A stretch of DNA of 57,819 bases from Campylobacter jejuni (lineage in GTDB: Bacteria; Campylobacterota; Campylobacteria; Campylobacterales; Campylobacteraceae). Within the stretch, counting starts at the first letter, position 1, and every line of letters starts with the position of its first letter. The notes beneath the pieces are model-generated. The model did not search any database, had not been told where the DNA came from, and was given only the letters and a program-made list of their open reading frames with translations. The stretch spans positions 1-57,819 of the forward strand of contig NZ_NFOE01000010.1 of assembly GCF_002179635.1 (NCBI RefSeq), read 5' to 3'. This document shows, piece after piece, positions 1 through 12,223 of this stretch. A program made the position numbers and the translations under genes.

Positions 1-106
1 TGTTGTATTAAAAATAATTTTATATTATATAAAATAATTATTTATAAAAAGTTTAAATATATAAATATTTGAATATAAAATTAACTATTGAACAATCAAT
101 AATTAT
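1..106. other. AT-rich intergenic segment at window start
   Basis: No coding frame is supported here. The stretch is almost pure A/T and lies downstream of the cmoA stop codon. I see only a weak inverted repeat (ATTG/CAAT) near base 88 and no convincing terminator hairpin with a T tract. It may hold a promoter for a gene to the left of the window, but nothing in it can be assigned. Confidence 0.4.
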
Positions 107-811
107 CTATTTAAAAGCAATGAAGGTTTCAAAATTTACCCATTTAAATACGCTTTCTACTTTAGAAAATCCTGCCTTTTTAAGCATAGTTATGTTTTCA
201 TTTTGAGTATAAGGTATAAGGACATTTTCCAAAGCTTCTCTTTTGCTTGAAATTTCTAACTTGCTATAACCTTGCTCTAGTTTATATTGCTCATAAATTT
301 GTATCATTTTTTTAGCTATTTTGACATCTTCATAAAGAATTTTTTCACTAAGCACAAATATACCATTTTCATTTAGGTTTTGATAGATTTTATCAACTAA
401 TTCTTGTCTTTTAGGTGGGCGGATAAACTGTAAAGTATAAGTAGCTATAAAAACATCATTTTTAAAAAACTCAAAATCATCTAAATTTTTTTGATAAAAT
501 TCCACTCTAGCTCCAAAAGCTTGGCATTTACTTTTAGCAATCTCTAGCATAGCATTAGCCTCATCAACCCCACTTAAAAGAAAATCTTTTCTTTTTTCAT
601 AAAGTGCAAGCAACAAGCTAGCCGTAGAACAACCAAGATCGCAAATTTTTGCTTTTTGTGGGGCAAAATGATCTATGAGTTCGACTATGAGTTTTAAATT
701 TTGCGTATAAAAAGGCACGGACCTTGACACCATATCATCAAAAACACTTGCTACGCTTTTATCAAATTCAAATTGTTTCTCTAAAGGTTTTTTAAAAATT
801 TCATCTTTCAT
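107..811 (-). CDS. cmoA: CmoA, carboxy-S-adenosyl-L-methionine synthase
   Basis: CmoA makes carboxy-SAM from SAM and prephenate; CmoB then uses it to form 5-carboxymethoxyuridine (cmo5U) at the wobble base of tRNAs. The 234-residue product has the class I methyltransferase fold. Visible marks are DLGCS at residues 58-62 (SAM-binding loop), the family motif RSVPFY at 30-35, and TLQF followed by the conserved PxxRQxLVDKIYQ-like segment and LSEK. Length and the C-terminal GYSKLEISSKR stretch match CmoA rather than a generic methyltransferase. The ATG at 811 lies within the 3' end of ribF (overlap 11 nt) and is preceded by AGGAAAA. It is the last gene of the nine-gene operon that starts with rppH. 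Confidence 0.88.
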   Translation of the reverse strand: MKDEIFKKPLEKQFEFDKSVASVFDDMVSRSVPFYTQNLKLIVELIDHFAPQKAKICDLGCSTASLLLALYEKRKDFLLSGVDEANAMLEIAKSKCQAFGARVEFYQKNLDDFEFFKNDVFIATYTLQFIRPPKRQELVDKIYQNLNENGIFVLSEKILYEDVKIAKKMIQIYEQYKLEQGYSKLEISSKREALENVLIPYTQNENITMLKKAGFSKVESVFKWVNFETFIAFK

Positions 812-1617
812 TTAATTTTCCTAAAATTTCTTTTGCTTTGTTAATATCTTTACTAATTTGTGCTTTTAATAAGGCTAAATCGTTAAATTTCTCATTAGCT
901 CTTATATAGTCAATAAAACTTAACTCCACTAACTTTGCTTTTGTGTTTGTGAAATTTTCATCTAAAATATGCGTTTCTAAAGCAAAATTTTCATCAGTAG
1001 ATCTTATACCCATAAAGCTTACACTATGATAGCTTTTGTTTTCAATCTTTACCAAAGTCGCATATACACCATCTTTGGGTAAAAAGAAGTCTTTTGCGTA
1101 TAAATTTAAAGTTGCAAAAAGCTCTTTAGCACCTATGCCTTGCCCTTTGATGATATTTGCTTGTATAGTATAAAATCTACCTAGAAAATTTTTAGCTTCT
1201 TTGACTTTTGCTTCTTTAAGTAAGGTTTTAATCATACTTGTATGAACACTTTTGTTTTGAATTTTAAACTCATCTACGATGATAGTGTTTATACCACAAA
1301 GGCCTTGTATGTCTTTGGCGCCGCATTTTCTTTCTTTACCAAATTTAAAATCATAACCTACGATAATCTTTTCTAGTTTGGGAAATTCTTGCTTTAAAAG
1401 CTTTAAAAAATCCTCGCCTTTATAGTCTTTGATTTTATCAAAATCACAAAAAATCAAAGGAAAATCAACTAAAGTTGCTCTAAAATCCTTAGGTGTTAGG
1501 GTTTCTTTTTTCTCTTTTGCGACGATAAACAAAGCTCCATTTTCATCTAAATGCTTAAAAAGCTCAAAATGTCCCAAATGCATACCATCAAAACGCCCTA
1601 TGGCTAAATTTGTGATT

Positions 1618-5416
<3,799 letters not shown>

Positions 5417-5430
<14 letters not shown>

Positions 5431-6073
5431 TTTTTCTCTCGTGTAAAATTAAAGCTATGGTACTTAGTAAAATAGTTGGCTTTGCATTTAATTTAGCTAA
5501 TTCATAAGCCTTATAAAAAAATTCAATTTCTTCATCATTTAATTTTATATCTTGTTTAAAGCACTCATGACTTAAAGCACTAATCAACTCTAAATACTCA
5601 TGCTTGTCTATATTTTCATATTGTTTTAATAATGAAGCAATTTGAGCTAGATCTATTTTTTTAAGATCTAAATTTAAAGACATTTTTTCTTTTTGAATTT
5701 TATGTTTTTCTACGATAAATCTTGAAAGTATGGTAGGCAAAAAAACATTTTTTGAAGGAGCTACGATGATAAAATACACATTTTTTGGTGGCTCTTCAAA
5801 AACTTTTAATAAAAAATTTTGTGCTTCTTCACGAAAAGATCTAGCTAGTATAACAATGATTTTAGCTTGTGCTTCAGCCATATAGCTTTCTTTCATAATA
5901 GCTCTTGCTGTTGCTTGGCCGTTTTTGTCATAGGTTAAGTCATTTAATCTTAATTCTAAGTCAGGATTTTTAGGTATGAAAAATCTAAGATTTTTTTGAC
6001 CATATTCTTCTGTAAGCTTTTCTTGCATAAACTCAAAATCATTATGAATAATGATTTTATTTTTTAGATTCAA
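5417..6073 (-). CDS. holB: DNA polymerase III delta' subunit (HolB-like, short)
   Basis: Probable delta' of the clamp loader, which loads the beta sliding clamp. Only 218 residues are present, against about 330 in E. coli. The recognisable part is the AAA+ sensor region LKVFEEPPKNVYFIIVAPS followed by PTILSR. No Walker A P-loop is seen, consistent with delta' being catalytically inactive. The start is TTG at 6073, inside the hobA stop region (4-nt overlap), so translation is probably coupled to hobA. Short delta' proteins are normal in Campylobacter. The neighbouring HobA and LigA fit a replication role. Assignment rests mainly on one motif and context. Confidence 0.75.
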
Positions 6074-6606
6074 ATTTCTACCTTAGAAAAAAGCACAGCC
6101 TCTAAGCTTTGCTCAAATACTTTGTATAAAGAAATAAGTTTATAGTCTAATTCCTTATCGCGTGAGGAAAGATAAAAGCTATTTTGCAACTGCTCATCAA
6201 AAAGCCAAAGCATACTTTCTTCTTTAGAATTAGCAATTTTAAATTTAAAACCTGTATTAGTTCCTATATAAAAAAAAGCATAGCCATTAGGAAAAGAAAT
6301 GCTCAAAAGATCATTGAGTAAATCTATATCTTCTTGGGTATTGCAAGCCTTATTATAAATTCCTTTTAAAGACACAAAAGGCACTAAAGGTCTTGTGGTG
6401 TTAGCATTAATTTGGCTTAAAAAATACTCTTCAAACCAAGCTCTTTGCTCATCAGTAATCACAATAAAAGTATAACCTTGTAAAAGCAAAGCTAATTTAG
6501 AAGCTATCAAAGGCGACCATTCAAGACGCCTTTCTTCTAACCAACTTGCATAAGTGCCGTTTTCTCGGATTTGCTCTAGGGTAAATTTTAAAAAACTATT
6601 ACTCAT
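6070..6606 (-). CDS. hobA: HobA, DnaA-binding regulator of replication initiation
   Basis: HobA is the epsilonproteobacterial functional counterpart of DiaA. It is a tetramer that binds domain I of DnaA and promotes ordered DnaA assembly at oriC. The 178-residue protein matches the family in length (H. pylori 180) and in its pattern: a WLEERR segment near residues 17-22, an internal LLLQGYTFIVITDE strand-turn like a SIS fold, MLWLFDE (about 132-138) and a C-terminal LDYKLISLYKVFEQSLEAVLFSKVEI-like helix. The ATG at 6606 follows immediately after the lysC stop. Its presence is a strong taxonomic marker. Confidence 0.85.
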   Translation of the reverse strand: MSNSFLKFTLEQIRENGTYASWLEERRLEWSPLIASKLALLLQGYTFIVITDEQRAWFEEYFLSQINANTTRPLVPFVSLKGIYNKACNTQEDIDLLNDLLSISFPNGYAFFYIGTNTGFKFKIANSKEESMLWLFDEQLQNSFYLSSRDKELDYKLISLYKVFEQSLEAVLFSKVEI

Positions 6607-7077
6607 TTATACATCTAGTTTATAAACTTCATGCAATACTCTTACAGCTAATTCACCGTATTTTTCATGCACGATGACTGAAATTTTAATTTCGCTTGTA
6701 GAAATCATTTGTATGTTGATATTTTCATTTGCTAATGCTTTAAAAGCTGCCGAAGCTACTCCAGAGTGTGATTTCATACCCACACCCACAACTGAAACTT
6801 TTACTACAGCACTATCTGTTTCTATATTAGCATTAGCACCTAAAACTTTTTTCATAGCATTAGTTGCTAAATCAAGCTCGTTTTCAGGCACAGTAAAGCC
6901 CAAATTTGTAGCTCCATCTACACCTACATTTTGGATAATCATATCTACATTGATATTTTCATTTGCTAAAGTCCCAAAAATTTCAGCAGCAATTCCTGGC
7001 TTATCATCAATATTTCTTAAAGTAACCCTTGCTTGGTTTTTATCTAGTGCTATGCCACTAACCAAAGCTTGTTCCAT
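6607..7077 (-). CDS. Predicted internal translation product of lysC (beta subunit)
   Basis: In-frame product of about 156 residues beginning MEQALVSGIALDK and covering both ACT domains of aspartate kinase. The evidence is the complete Shine-Dalgarno AAGGAGG at 7083-7089 (minus strand), five bases from ATG at 7075-7077. It is one of the best ribosome-binding sites in the window although it lies in mid-gene. B. subtilis LysC is known to be alpha2beta2, with the beta chain from an internal start near codon 246, so the position agrees closely. Expression here is inference. Confidence 0.55.
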   Translation of the reverse strand: MEQALVSGIALDKNQARVTLRNIDDKPGIAAEIFGTLANENINVDMIIQNVGVDGATNLGFTVPENELDLATNAMKKVLGANANIETDSAVVKVSVVGVGMKSHSGVASAAFKALANENINIQMISTSEIKISVIVHEKYGELAVRVLHEVYKLDV

Positions 7078-7809
7078 ATTTTCCTCCTTAGTAATAATCG
7101 TACCTTCATTTTCATTAAAACTACTTCTAGTAACTAATTTTACATTTAATTTTTTAGCAAGCTCTACAGAGCGATTTTGTAATACTTTAGCTCCTAAACT
7201 TGCAAGCTCTAGCATTTCTTCATAAGAAATTTTATCTAGCTTTTTAGCCTTTGGCTCAATTCTAGGATCAGTGGTATATACCCCATCTACATCAGTGTAA
7301 ATTTCACACAAATCAGCATTTAAAGCTCCAGCTAGTGCTACCGCACTTAAGTCACTTCCACCACGACCCAAAGTAGTAACATTACCCATTCTATCAATAC
7401 CTTGAAAGCCAGCAACTACTACAATATACCCCTCATCTAAGGCTTTGTTAATGTTTGTAGTATCAATATGTTCAATTCTTGCTTTAGTATAAACATCATC
7501 TGTAATAATCCCTGCATTGCGTCCGGAAAATGCAGTAGCTTTTAAACCCATTTCATTTAATGCAATAGCAAGCAAAGATGAAGTTACGCGCTCACCACTG
7601 CTTAAAAGCATATCCATCTCACGACCCGAAGGATTTTTGCTAAAATGATGAGCAAAATCAATAAGCTCATTAGTCACTCCACTCATTGCTGAAACTACTA
7701 CAACTAGTTTATCGCAAGTTTTTTTACTTTTTGCCACCCTTTTAGCAACTTCATCAATACGTTCAAGCGTTCCTACGCTCGTTCCTCCATATTTTTGTAC
7801 GATCAGCAT
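6607..7809 (-). CDS. lysC: LysC, aspartate kinase
   Basis: Phosphorylates L-aspartate, the first step to lysine, diaminopimelate, threonine and methionine. The 400-residue enzyme has the kinase domain with KYGGTSVGT (6-14) and GRGGSDLSAVALAG, then two C-terminal ACT domains (about 260-400) for feedback inhibition. Inside the gene, codon 245 is an ATG (7075-7077 on the minus strand) preceded at 5-nt spacing by a perfect AAGGAGG. This predicts a separate beta subunit of about 156 residues made only of the ACT half, as in Bacillus subtilis aspartokinase II. DapA, a later enzyme of the pathway, lies elsewhere in this window at 51742. Confidence 0.96.
   Translation of the reverse strand: MLIVQKYGGTSVGTLERIDEVAKRVAKSKKTCDKLVVVVSAMSGVTNELIDFAHHFSKNPSGREMDMLLSSGERVTSSLLAIALNEMGLKATAFSGRNAGIITDDVYTKARIEHIDTTNINKALDEGYIVVVAGFQGIDRMGNVTTLGRGGSDLSAVALAGALNADLCEIYTDVDGVYTTDPRIEPKAKKLDKISYEEMLELASLGAKVLQNRSVELAKKLNVKLVTRSSFNENEGTIITKEENMEQALVSGIALDKNQARVTLRNIDDKPGIAAEIFGTLANENINVDMIIQNVGVDGATNLGFTVPENELDLATNAMKKVLGANANIETDSAVVKVSVVGVGMKSHSGVASAAFKALANENINIQMISTSEIKISVIVHEKYGELAVRVLHEVYKLDV
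7083..7089 (-). promoter_or_regulatory. Internal Shine-Dalgarno within lysC
   Basis: AAGGAGG read on the minus strand, spaced 5 nt from an in-frame ATG. It is a perfect complement of the 16S 3' end, whereas most genes here have only AGGA or AAGG. It falls in the linker between the kinase domain and the ACT domains. Confidence 0.6.
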
Positions 7810-8279
7810 TAAATATACCCCCTTTCTTTAAAATATTTTAAAACCTTGATATATATAGGTTTTTTAAAATGGTTAATCATATCATAAACATCTTCTAATG
7901 AAGCAAATTTATATGCATCAAATTCAGGATTTTTGGTGTTTAGATTAATAATAGCTTTATTTTTTAATCTAACTAAAAAATATTTTTGGATTTGACCATC
8001 GTAAGGATACATTTTTTGTGCAACCTTAACCGGAAAGTCATAACTAATCCACTCAGGATGTTCAGCTAAAATTTCAATCTCATCTGTACCTATTTCTTCT
8101 TTTAACTCTCTAAATAATGCACTTTTAATTTCCTCACCATCATCTATACCACCTTGAGGAAATTGCCATATATCTTCCATATCATTACGTTTAGCAAGTA
8201 AAATTTTACTTTCAAAAGGATAAGCTGATGATAATATTATGGCGGCTACATTTGGCCTATATTTTTTTTCTTTTTCCAT
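7809..8279 (-). CDS. rppH: RppH/NudH, RNA pyrophosphohydrolase (Nudix)
   Basis: Removes pyrophosphate from 5'-triphosphorylated RNA to start decay, or hydrolyses dinucleoside polyphosphates. The 156-residue protein carries a perfect Nudix box, G-x5-E-x7-RELKEEIG, at about residues 43-65 (PQGGIDDGEE...FRELKEEIG), preceded by RNDMEDIWQFPQGG, which is typical of RppH. A longer reading frame reaches 8321, but its first 14 residues have no ribosome-binding site and the ATG at 8279 is preceded by AAGGATAAG, so I use 8279. It is the first gene of the minus-strand operon; divergent hemW begins 80 nt away. Confidence 0.9.
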   Translation of the reverse strand: MEKEKKYRPNVAAIILSSAYPFESKILLAKRNDMEDIWQFPQGGIDDGEEIKSALFRELKEEIGTDEIEILAEHPEWISYDFPVKVAQKMYPYDGQIQKYFLVRLKNKAIINLNTKNPEFDAYKFASLEDVYDMINHFKKPIYIKVLKYFKERGYI

Positions 8280-8334
8280 GATTTTCTTATCCTTGACTTT
8301 TAAATAATATAATTCTAACAAAAAAATACGAATT

Positions 8335-8340
8335 TATAAT
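8335..8340 (+). promoter_or_regulatory. Probable -10 box of hemW
   Basis: TATAAT, 19 nt upstream of the hemW ATG, in the 80-nt divergent gap between rppH and hemW. Position and sequence fit a sigma70 -10 element with a start site near 8347. The opposite strand of the same gap has weaker TATATT/TATTAT candidates for rppH. Confidence 0.45.
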
Positions 8341-8359
8341 CACATTTTAAAGAAGTTTT

Positions 8360-9409
8360 ATGCATTTATATATACATATACCATTTTGCGAAAGTAAGTG
8401 TTTTTATTGTTCTTTTACCTCGCTTAAAAAAAAGGACTTTGAAAAAGATTATTTAAATGCTTTAATGCAAGATATAAAATATCAACTAGATTTTTTTAAA
8501 CTTGACAAAAATTCTATAAAAACTATTTTCATAGGTGGTGGTACTCCTAGTTTAATGGGTATTAATTTTTATGAAAAAATTTTTATTTTTTTACAAAGTT
8601 ATTTACAAAAAAATAATGAAATTAGTATAGAAGCCAACCCCAACTCAAGTAATTTTTCTTGGCTTAAAGAAATAAAAAATTTAGGATTTAATCGCATTTC
8701 TTTTGGCACGCAAAGTTTTCATGAAAAAAAACTACAATTTCTTGGACGTATTCATGATCAAAAAAGTATTTTTACAAGTATAGAAAATGCAAAAAAAGCA
8801 GGATTTAATAATATAAATTTAGACTTAATTTATGATACAAAACTTGATGATAAAAAAATGCTTGATTATGAAATTTCTAAACTAACCCTGCTTGATATTA
8901 GCCATGTGAGTGCTTATAATCTAACTATAGAAGAAAAAACTAGATTTGCTAAAAAATTTCATTATAAAAAAAACGCTCCGCGCCTTGCAAAGCATTTTAT
9001 TAAAGCAATTGAAAGCCTTGGCTATAAACAATATGAAATCAGTAATTTTGGACAAATTTGTAAACACAACCTTGCTTACTGGCAAGGAAAAGACTATATA
9101 GGCTGTGGTTTAAGTGCGGTAGGTTTTTTAAAAAATCAAAGATTTTATACTAAAAAAAGTTTAAAAGATTATATAGCAAATCCTTGTTTTAGAGAGATTG
9201 AAAATTTAAATTCAAAAGATTTACGTTTAGAGCATATTTTTCTAGGACTTAGAAGTATTATAGGGGTGGATGAAATAAAGCTAGAACCTTTAGAAAAAGA
9301 AAAGGCAATGTTTCTTAGCAAAAAAGGAAAATTAGTCTATAAAAATGGAATTTTTTATAACACCAACTACCTCTTAAGCGATGAATTAGCTTTGTATATT
9401 AGTACTTAA
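8360..9409 (+). CDS. hemW: HemW-like radical SAM protein (HemN family)
   Basis: Radical SAM protein of the HemN/HemW family. The N-terminal C10-x3-C14-x2-C17 motif (CESKCFYC) binds a [4Fe-4S] cluster, and GGGTPS lies at 59-64. At 349 residues it is shorter than true coproporphyrinogen III dehydrogenase HemN (about 450) and begins directly at the motif without the HemN N-terminal arm. The heme chaperone HemW is therefore the likelier function, although such genes are often labelled coproporphyrinogen oxidase. The 3' end overlaps the convergent acr3 gene by 11 nt. Confidence 0.8.
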   Translation: MHLYIHIPFCESKCFYCSFTSLKKKDFEKDYLNALMQDIKYQLDFFKLDKNSIKTIFIGGGTPSLMGINFYEKIFIFLQSYLQKNNEISIEANPNSSNFSWLKEIKNLGFNRISFGTQSFHEKKLQFLGRIHDQKSIFTSIENAKKAGFNNINLDLIYDTKLDDKKMLDYEISKLTLLDISHVSAYNLTIEEKTRFAKKFHYKKNAPRLAKHFIKAIESLGYKQYEISNFGQICKHNLAYWQGKDYIGCGLSAVGFLKNQRFYTKKSLKDYIANPCFREIENLNSKDLRLEHIFLGLRSIIGVDEIKLEPLEKEKAMFLSKKGKLVYKNGIFYNTNYLLSDELALYIST

Positions 9410-10412
9410 ACCTCAAAGCCCATTTAACAAGTAAAATCAAAACAGGCACCTCAATCAATGGGCCTATAATAGCAGCAAATGATTGTAATGAGTTTATACC
9501 AAAAGATGCAATGGATATAGCTATAGCAAGTTCGAAATTATTACCACTAGCACTAAAACTAATAGCTGTATTTTTTTCATAGTTTAAACCTAGTTTTTTA
9601 CTGATAAACCAAGAACTATAAAACATTATCACAAAATATAAAAACAAAGGAATACAAATTTTAAATACATCCAAAGGTAAACTGAAAATATCACTTGATC
9701 TATAAGAACACATAATAATGATAGTAAAAAGCAAAGTAATAAGTGTAATAGGACTAATTTTGGGTAAGAATTTTTGATCAAACCATTCTTTGCTTTTTAA
9801 ACTAATGAAAATAACCCTACTTAAAATCCCTAATAAAAAAGGTAAACCAAGATAAATTGCCACATTTTTCAAAATTTCATCCATTTTTACTTCTAGGTTA
9901 TTTTGAAAACTCAAGCCCAAAAGAGAAGGAAAAAATTCTAAAAACAAGTACACATAAAAAGCAAAACACAAAATTTGAAAAATAGTATTAATACCCACTA
10001 AAGCAGCGGTGTACTCTTTATCAGCCTTAGCTAAATCACTCCAAACTACCACCATAGCTACACAACGAGCTAAACCTATGATGATAATACCTTGCATATA
10101 ATCAAGATCATTTTTTAAAAATACCCAAGCTAATATAAACATTAAAATAGGACCAAAAATCCAATTTAAAAACAAAGAAAGTATTAAAGCTTTAATAGAG
10201 TGAAAAATTTTAAATATTTTTCTATACTCAACCTTAGCCAAAGGTGGATACATCATTAAAACCAAACACACCATAAGCAAAACATTATTTTGATTATAAT
10301 TAAAACTCTCCCAAAAATTTGTAATATTAGGAAAGATAAACCCCAAAAACAAACCTAAAGCCATGGCTATAAAAATCCACAAAGTCAAAAATCTATCTAT
10401 AAAACCAAGCAT
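9399..10412 (-). CDS. acr3: Acr3, arsenite efflux permease
   Basis: Inner-membrane exporter of arsenite, acting after ArsC reduces arsenate. The 337-residue protein has about ten hydrophobic segments and the Acr3-family signatures YPPLAKVEY (about 55-63) and ARCVAMVVVW (115-124), with the conserved functional cysteine C117. It is the last gene of arsP-arsR-arsC-acr3, the order known for C. jejuni; the arsC stop directly abuts its ATG. It is Acr3 type, not the unrelated ArsB family. Confidence 0.92.
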   Translation of the reverse strand: MLGFIDRFLTLWIFIAMALGLFLGFIFPNITNFWESFNYNQNNVLLMVCLVLMMYPPLAKVEYRKIFKIFHSIKALILSLFLNWIFGPILMFILAWVFLKNDLDYMQGIIIIGLARCVAMVVVWSDLAKADKEYTAALVGINTIFQILCFAFYVYLFLEFFPSLLGLSFQNNLEVKMDEILKNVAIYLGLPFLLGILSRVIFISLKSKEWFDQKFLPKISPITLITLLFTIIIMCSYRSSDIFSLPLDVFKICIPLFLYFVIMFYSSWFISKKLGLNYEKNTAISFSASGNNFELAIAISIASFGINSLQSFAAIIGPLIEVPVLILLVKWALRFKY

Positions 10413-10820
10413 TTAAAGCTCTCCTTGTGTGATTTTTTCTAAAAGCTCTTTAAGTTTTAATTCTAAACTTTCCACCACTTTAATAAAATCCTCATCTTCA
10501 AAATTACTAGGATCTTCTAAGCCAAAATCAAAATGAAACTTTGCTCCAATATTTGGACAAGCTACCCCACAACCCATTCCTACAACAATATCTAAATCCT
10601 TAGGCAAACTATCAAAGCTCTTTACTTTATAAGTACTTATGTCAAGTGCATATTTTTGCTTTAAAATCCTTATAGCTTTAGGATTAATTCCTTTAGAAAT
10701 ATCACTTCCAGCTGAATAAATCTCTAAATTTAAACCAAGTTCTTTACATATTTTCTTACACAAAGCTTCAGCTATTTGAGATCTACAACTATTGTGAATA
10801 CAAATAAAAGCTATTTTCAT
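10413..10820 (-). CDS. arsC: ArsC, arsenate reductase (low-molecular-weight phosphatase type)
   Basis: Reduces arsenate to arsenite. The 135-residue protein begins MKIAFICIHNSCRSQ, giving the P-loop C7-x5-R13 of the LMW tyrosine phosphatase/thioredoxin-coupled ArsC family. Further cysteines occur in GMGCGVACPN, likely for the disulfide relay, and the DP general-acid region is LEDPSN. The frame is open seven codons further upstream to 10841, but that start lies inside arsR and lacks the family N-terminus. The ATG at 10820 has AAGGAATAAA before it, one base past the arsR stop. Confidence 0.9.
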   Translation of the reverse strand: MKIAFICIHNSCRSQIAEALCKKICKELGLNLEIYSAGSDISKGINPKAIRILKQKYALDISTYKVKSFDSLPKDLDIVVGMGCGVACPNIGAKFHFDFGLEDPSNFEDEDFIKVVESLELKLKELLEKITQGEL

Positions 10821-10821
10821 T

Positions 10822-11142
10822 TTATTCCTTAGGACATTCACAAGAAAACCTTTTAAGCTCAGGAAGCTTTATGGAAAGCTCATTGATGTTTTTTAACACA
10901 TCATTACAAAAATTATTTAAATTTTCTTTTACCCCATAATACGCCCAAACACCTTGTCTATCTACTTCTAAAAAATTAGCTTCTTTTAAAATTTTTAAGT
11001 GCCTTGAAAGCCTTGACTGACTCATATTTAAAGAGCTTTGTAAATCACATACACAAAGTTTTCCGTATTTTTGTAAAAAAGCTAAGATGAAAATCCTACT
11101 TTCATCATTAATCGCACTTGTTATTTTTAAAAATTCTTGCAT
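10822..11142 (-). CDS. arsR: ArsR, arsenic-responsive repressor
   Basis: Winged-helix ArsR/SmtB repressor that leaves DNA when it binds arsenite. The 106-residue protein contains KLCVCDL (28-34), the metalloid-binding ELCVCDL motif with C30 and C32 on the recognition-region helix. The helix-turn-helix SLNMSQSRLSRHLKILKEA follows, then the wing RQGVWAYYG. A CEC pair near the C-terminus may give a further thiol. It lies 8 nt downstream of arsP and probably represses the whole operon through the inverted repeat at 12177-12206. Confidence 0.92.
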   Translation of the reverse strand: MQEFLKITSAINDESRIFILAFLQKYGKLCVCDLQSSLNMSQSRLSRHLKILKEANFLEVDRQGVWAYYGVKENLNNFCNDVLKNINELSIKLPELKRFSCECPKE

Positions 11143-11150
11143 AAAAATCC

Positions 11151-12131
11151 TTATATGAAAAATATTAAAAGTCCAAAACTAATTGCTATAAAAACAATCA
11201 TACTTGCAAATAAAATCAAAAAGCTTGTTTTAAAAATTCTTTTAAGTAAAATAAGCTCAGGCAAAGAACACCCAGCTCCTGCTATTAAAAAACTCATCAT
11301 TATACCAAGTGGAATTCCACTGGTAGTTAAAGCTAGTGCTACAGGTATCATAGCCGTACAATTCATATAAAGTAAAACCCCTATAAAAGCTGCTATAAAT
11401 ATGCCAAATACTCCATAATCTTTCATATAATTTTGGAAAAAATCTTGCGGGAAAAAGCCGTGTATAAAAGCTCCAATACCCATACCTATAACAATATAAG
11501 GTAATATTTTTTTATATTCTTTAAAGCTTTGCATAAATAGCATTTTGATTTTATTGTCTTTTGTCTTAGACTTAAATTTCAAAACTTTACCGCTAACTTT
11601 AGAATTTTTAACAAAAATAGAACTAGATTTTTGACAATATGAGTTTTGAAAAGTATTATTAGAACAACAACTTGACTTTTGCTCTAAATCATTTTTTAAA
11701 AAGTCTTCATTAAAAAATCTTTGAGTGTTTATTTTAGAAACACAAAAAGCAAGAAATAAAATCACGCAAAATAAAAATCCCACATAAAATAAAGAGATTT
11801 TTAAGCCAAAACTCACCACAAACATCACTACTATAATAGGATTGATTAAAGGCGAGGTGATTAAATAAGCTATACATACCCCAAGTGGTACTTTAGCTTT
11901 TAAAAATGCGTTTAAAAGTGGTATGCTTGAGCATGAGCAAAATGGAGTTAAACAGCCTAAAAGTATGGCTTTTATATAGCTTGTAAAAGAATCTTTCTTT
12001 AAATGCTCATTGAAAAATTTAGCATAGCGCTCATTTAAATAAGCAATAAGCATACTAACTAAAACAAATAAAACAGATATTTCTATGAATAAAATCAAAA
12101 AATCTTTTAAAATAAAAACTAATTTTTCCAT
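11151..12131 (-). CDS. arsP: ArsP, organoarsenical efflux permease
   Basis: Two-domain DUF318/YraQ-type permease. C. jejuni ArsP exports trivalent organoarsenicals such as reduced roxarsone. The 326-residue protein has 8-10 hydrophobic segments, TPFCSCSS (62-69) in the first half, and a cytoplasmic loop rich in cysteine (KSSCCSNN...SYC). The frame is open to 12176, but that extension would read through the AT-rich operator and has no ribosome-binding site. The ATG at 12131 is preceded by AAAGGAAAAGC, so I take it. It is the first gene of the ars operon. Confidence 0.88.
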   Translation of the reverse strand: MEKLVFILKDFLILFIEISVLFVLVSMLIAYLNERYAKFFNEHLKKDSFTSYIKAILLGCLTPFCSCSSIPLLNAFLKAKVPLGVCIAYLITSPLINPIIVVMFVVSFGLKISLFYVGFLFCVILFLAFCVSKINTQRFFNEDFLKNDLEQKSSCCSNNTFQNSYCQKSSSIFVKNSKVSGKVLKFKSKTKDNKIKMLFMQSFKEYKKILPYIVIGMGIGAFIHGFFPQDFFQNYMKDYGVFGIFIAAFIGVLLYMNCTAMIPVALALTTSGIPLGIMMSFLIAGAGCSLPELILLKRIFKTSFLILFASMIVFIAISFGLLIFFI

Positions 12132-12155
12132 GCTTTTCCTTTTTATTTTTAATTC

Positions 12156-12161
12156 ATTATA
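12156..12161 (-). promoter_or_regulatory. Probable -10 box of the ars operon
   Basis: TATAAT on the minus strand, 25 nt before the arsP ATG. It is immediately downstream, in the transcription direction, of the inverted repeats at 12169-12206, so a repressor bound there would cover the promoter. Confidence 0.55.
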
Positions 12162-12168
12162 ACAAAAA

Positions 12169-12206
12169 TATATCAATATATCAATATATCTTTATATATT
12201 GATATA
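12169..12206. promoter_or_regulatory. Probable ArsR operator (inverted repeat with tandem half-site)
   Basis: A perfect 13-bp inverted repeat, TATATCAATATAT (12177-12189) and its complement ATATATTGATATA (12194-12206), separated by four bases. A second direct copy of the left arm overlaps it at 12169-12181, so there are three half-sites. It lies just upstream of the arsP -10 box. ArsR proteins bind inverted repeats of this size at ars promoters; binding here is inferred from position. Confidence 0.65.
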
Positions 12207-12223
12207 ATAAAAGTAATAATATT

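Noticed and set aside
6674..7225. 183-residue plus-strand open frame opposite lysC
   Set aside because: Antisense shadow of a clear aspartate kinase; hydrophobic low-complexity translation, no ribosome-binding site and no family motif.
12132..12176. Longer arsP reading frame starting at 12176
   Set aside because: Would encode the operator and promoter; the internal ATG at 12131 has AAAGGAAAAGC and matches the family N-terminus.
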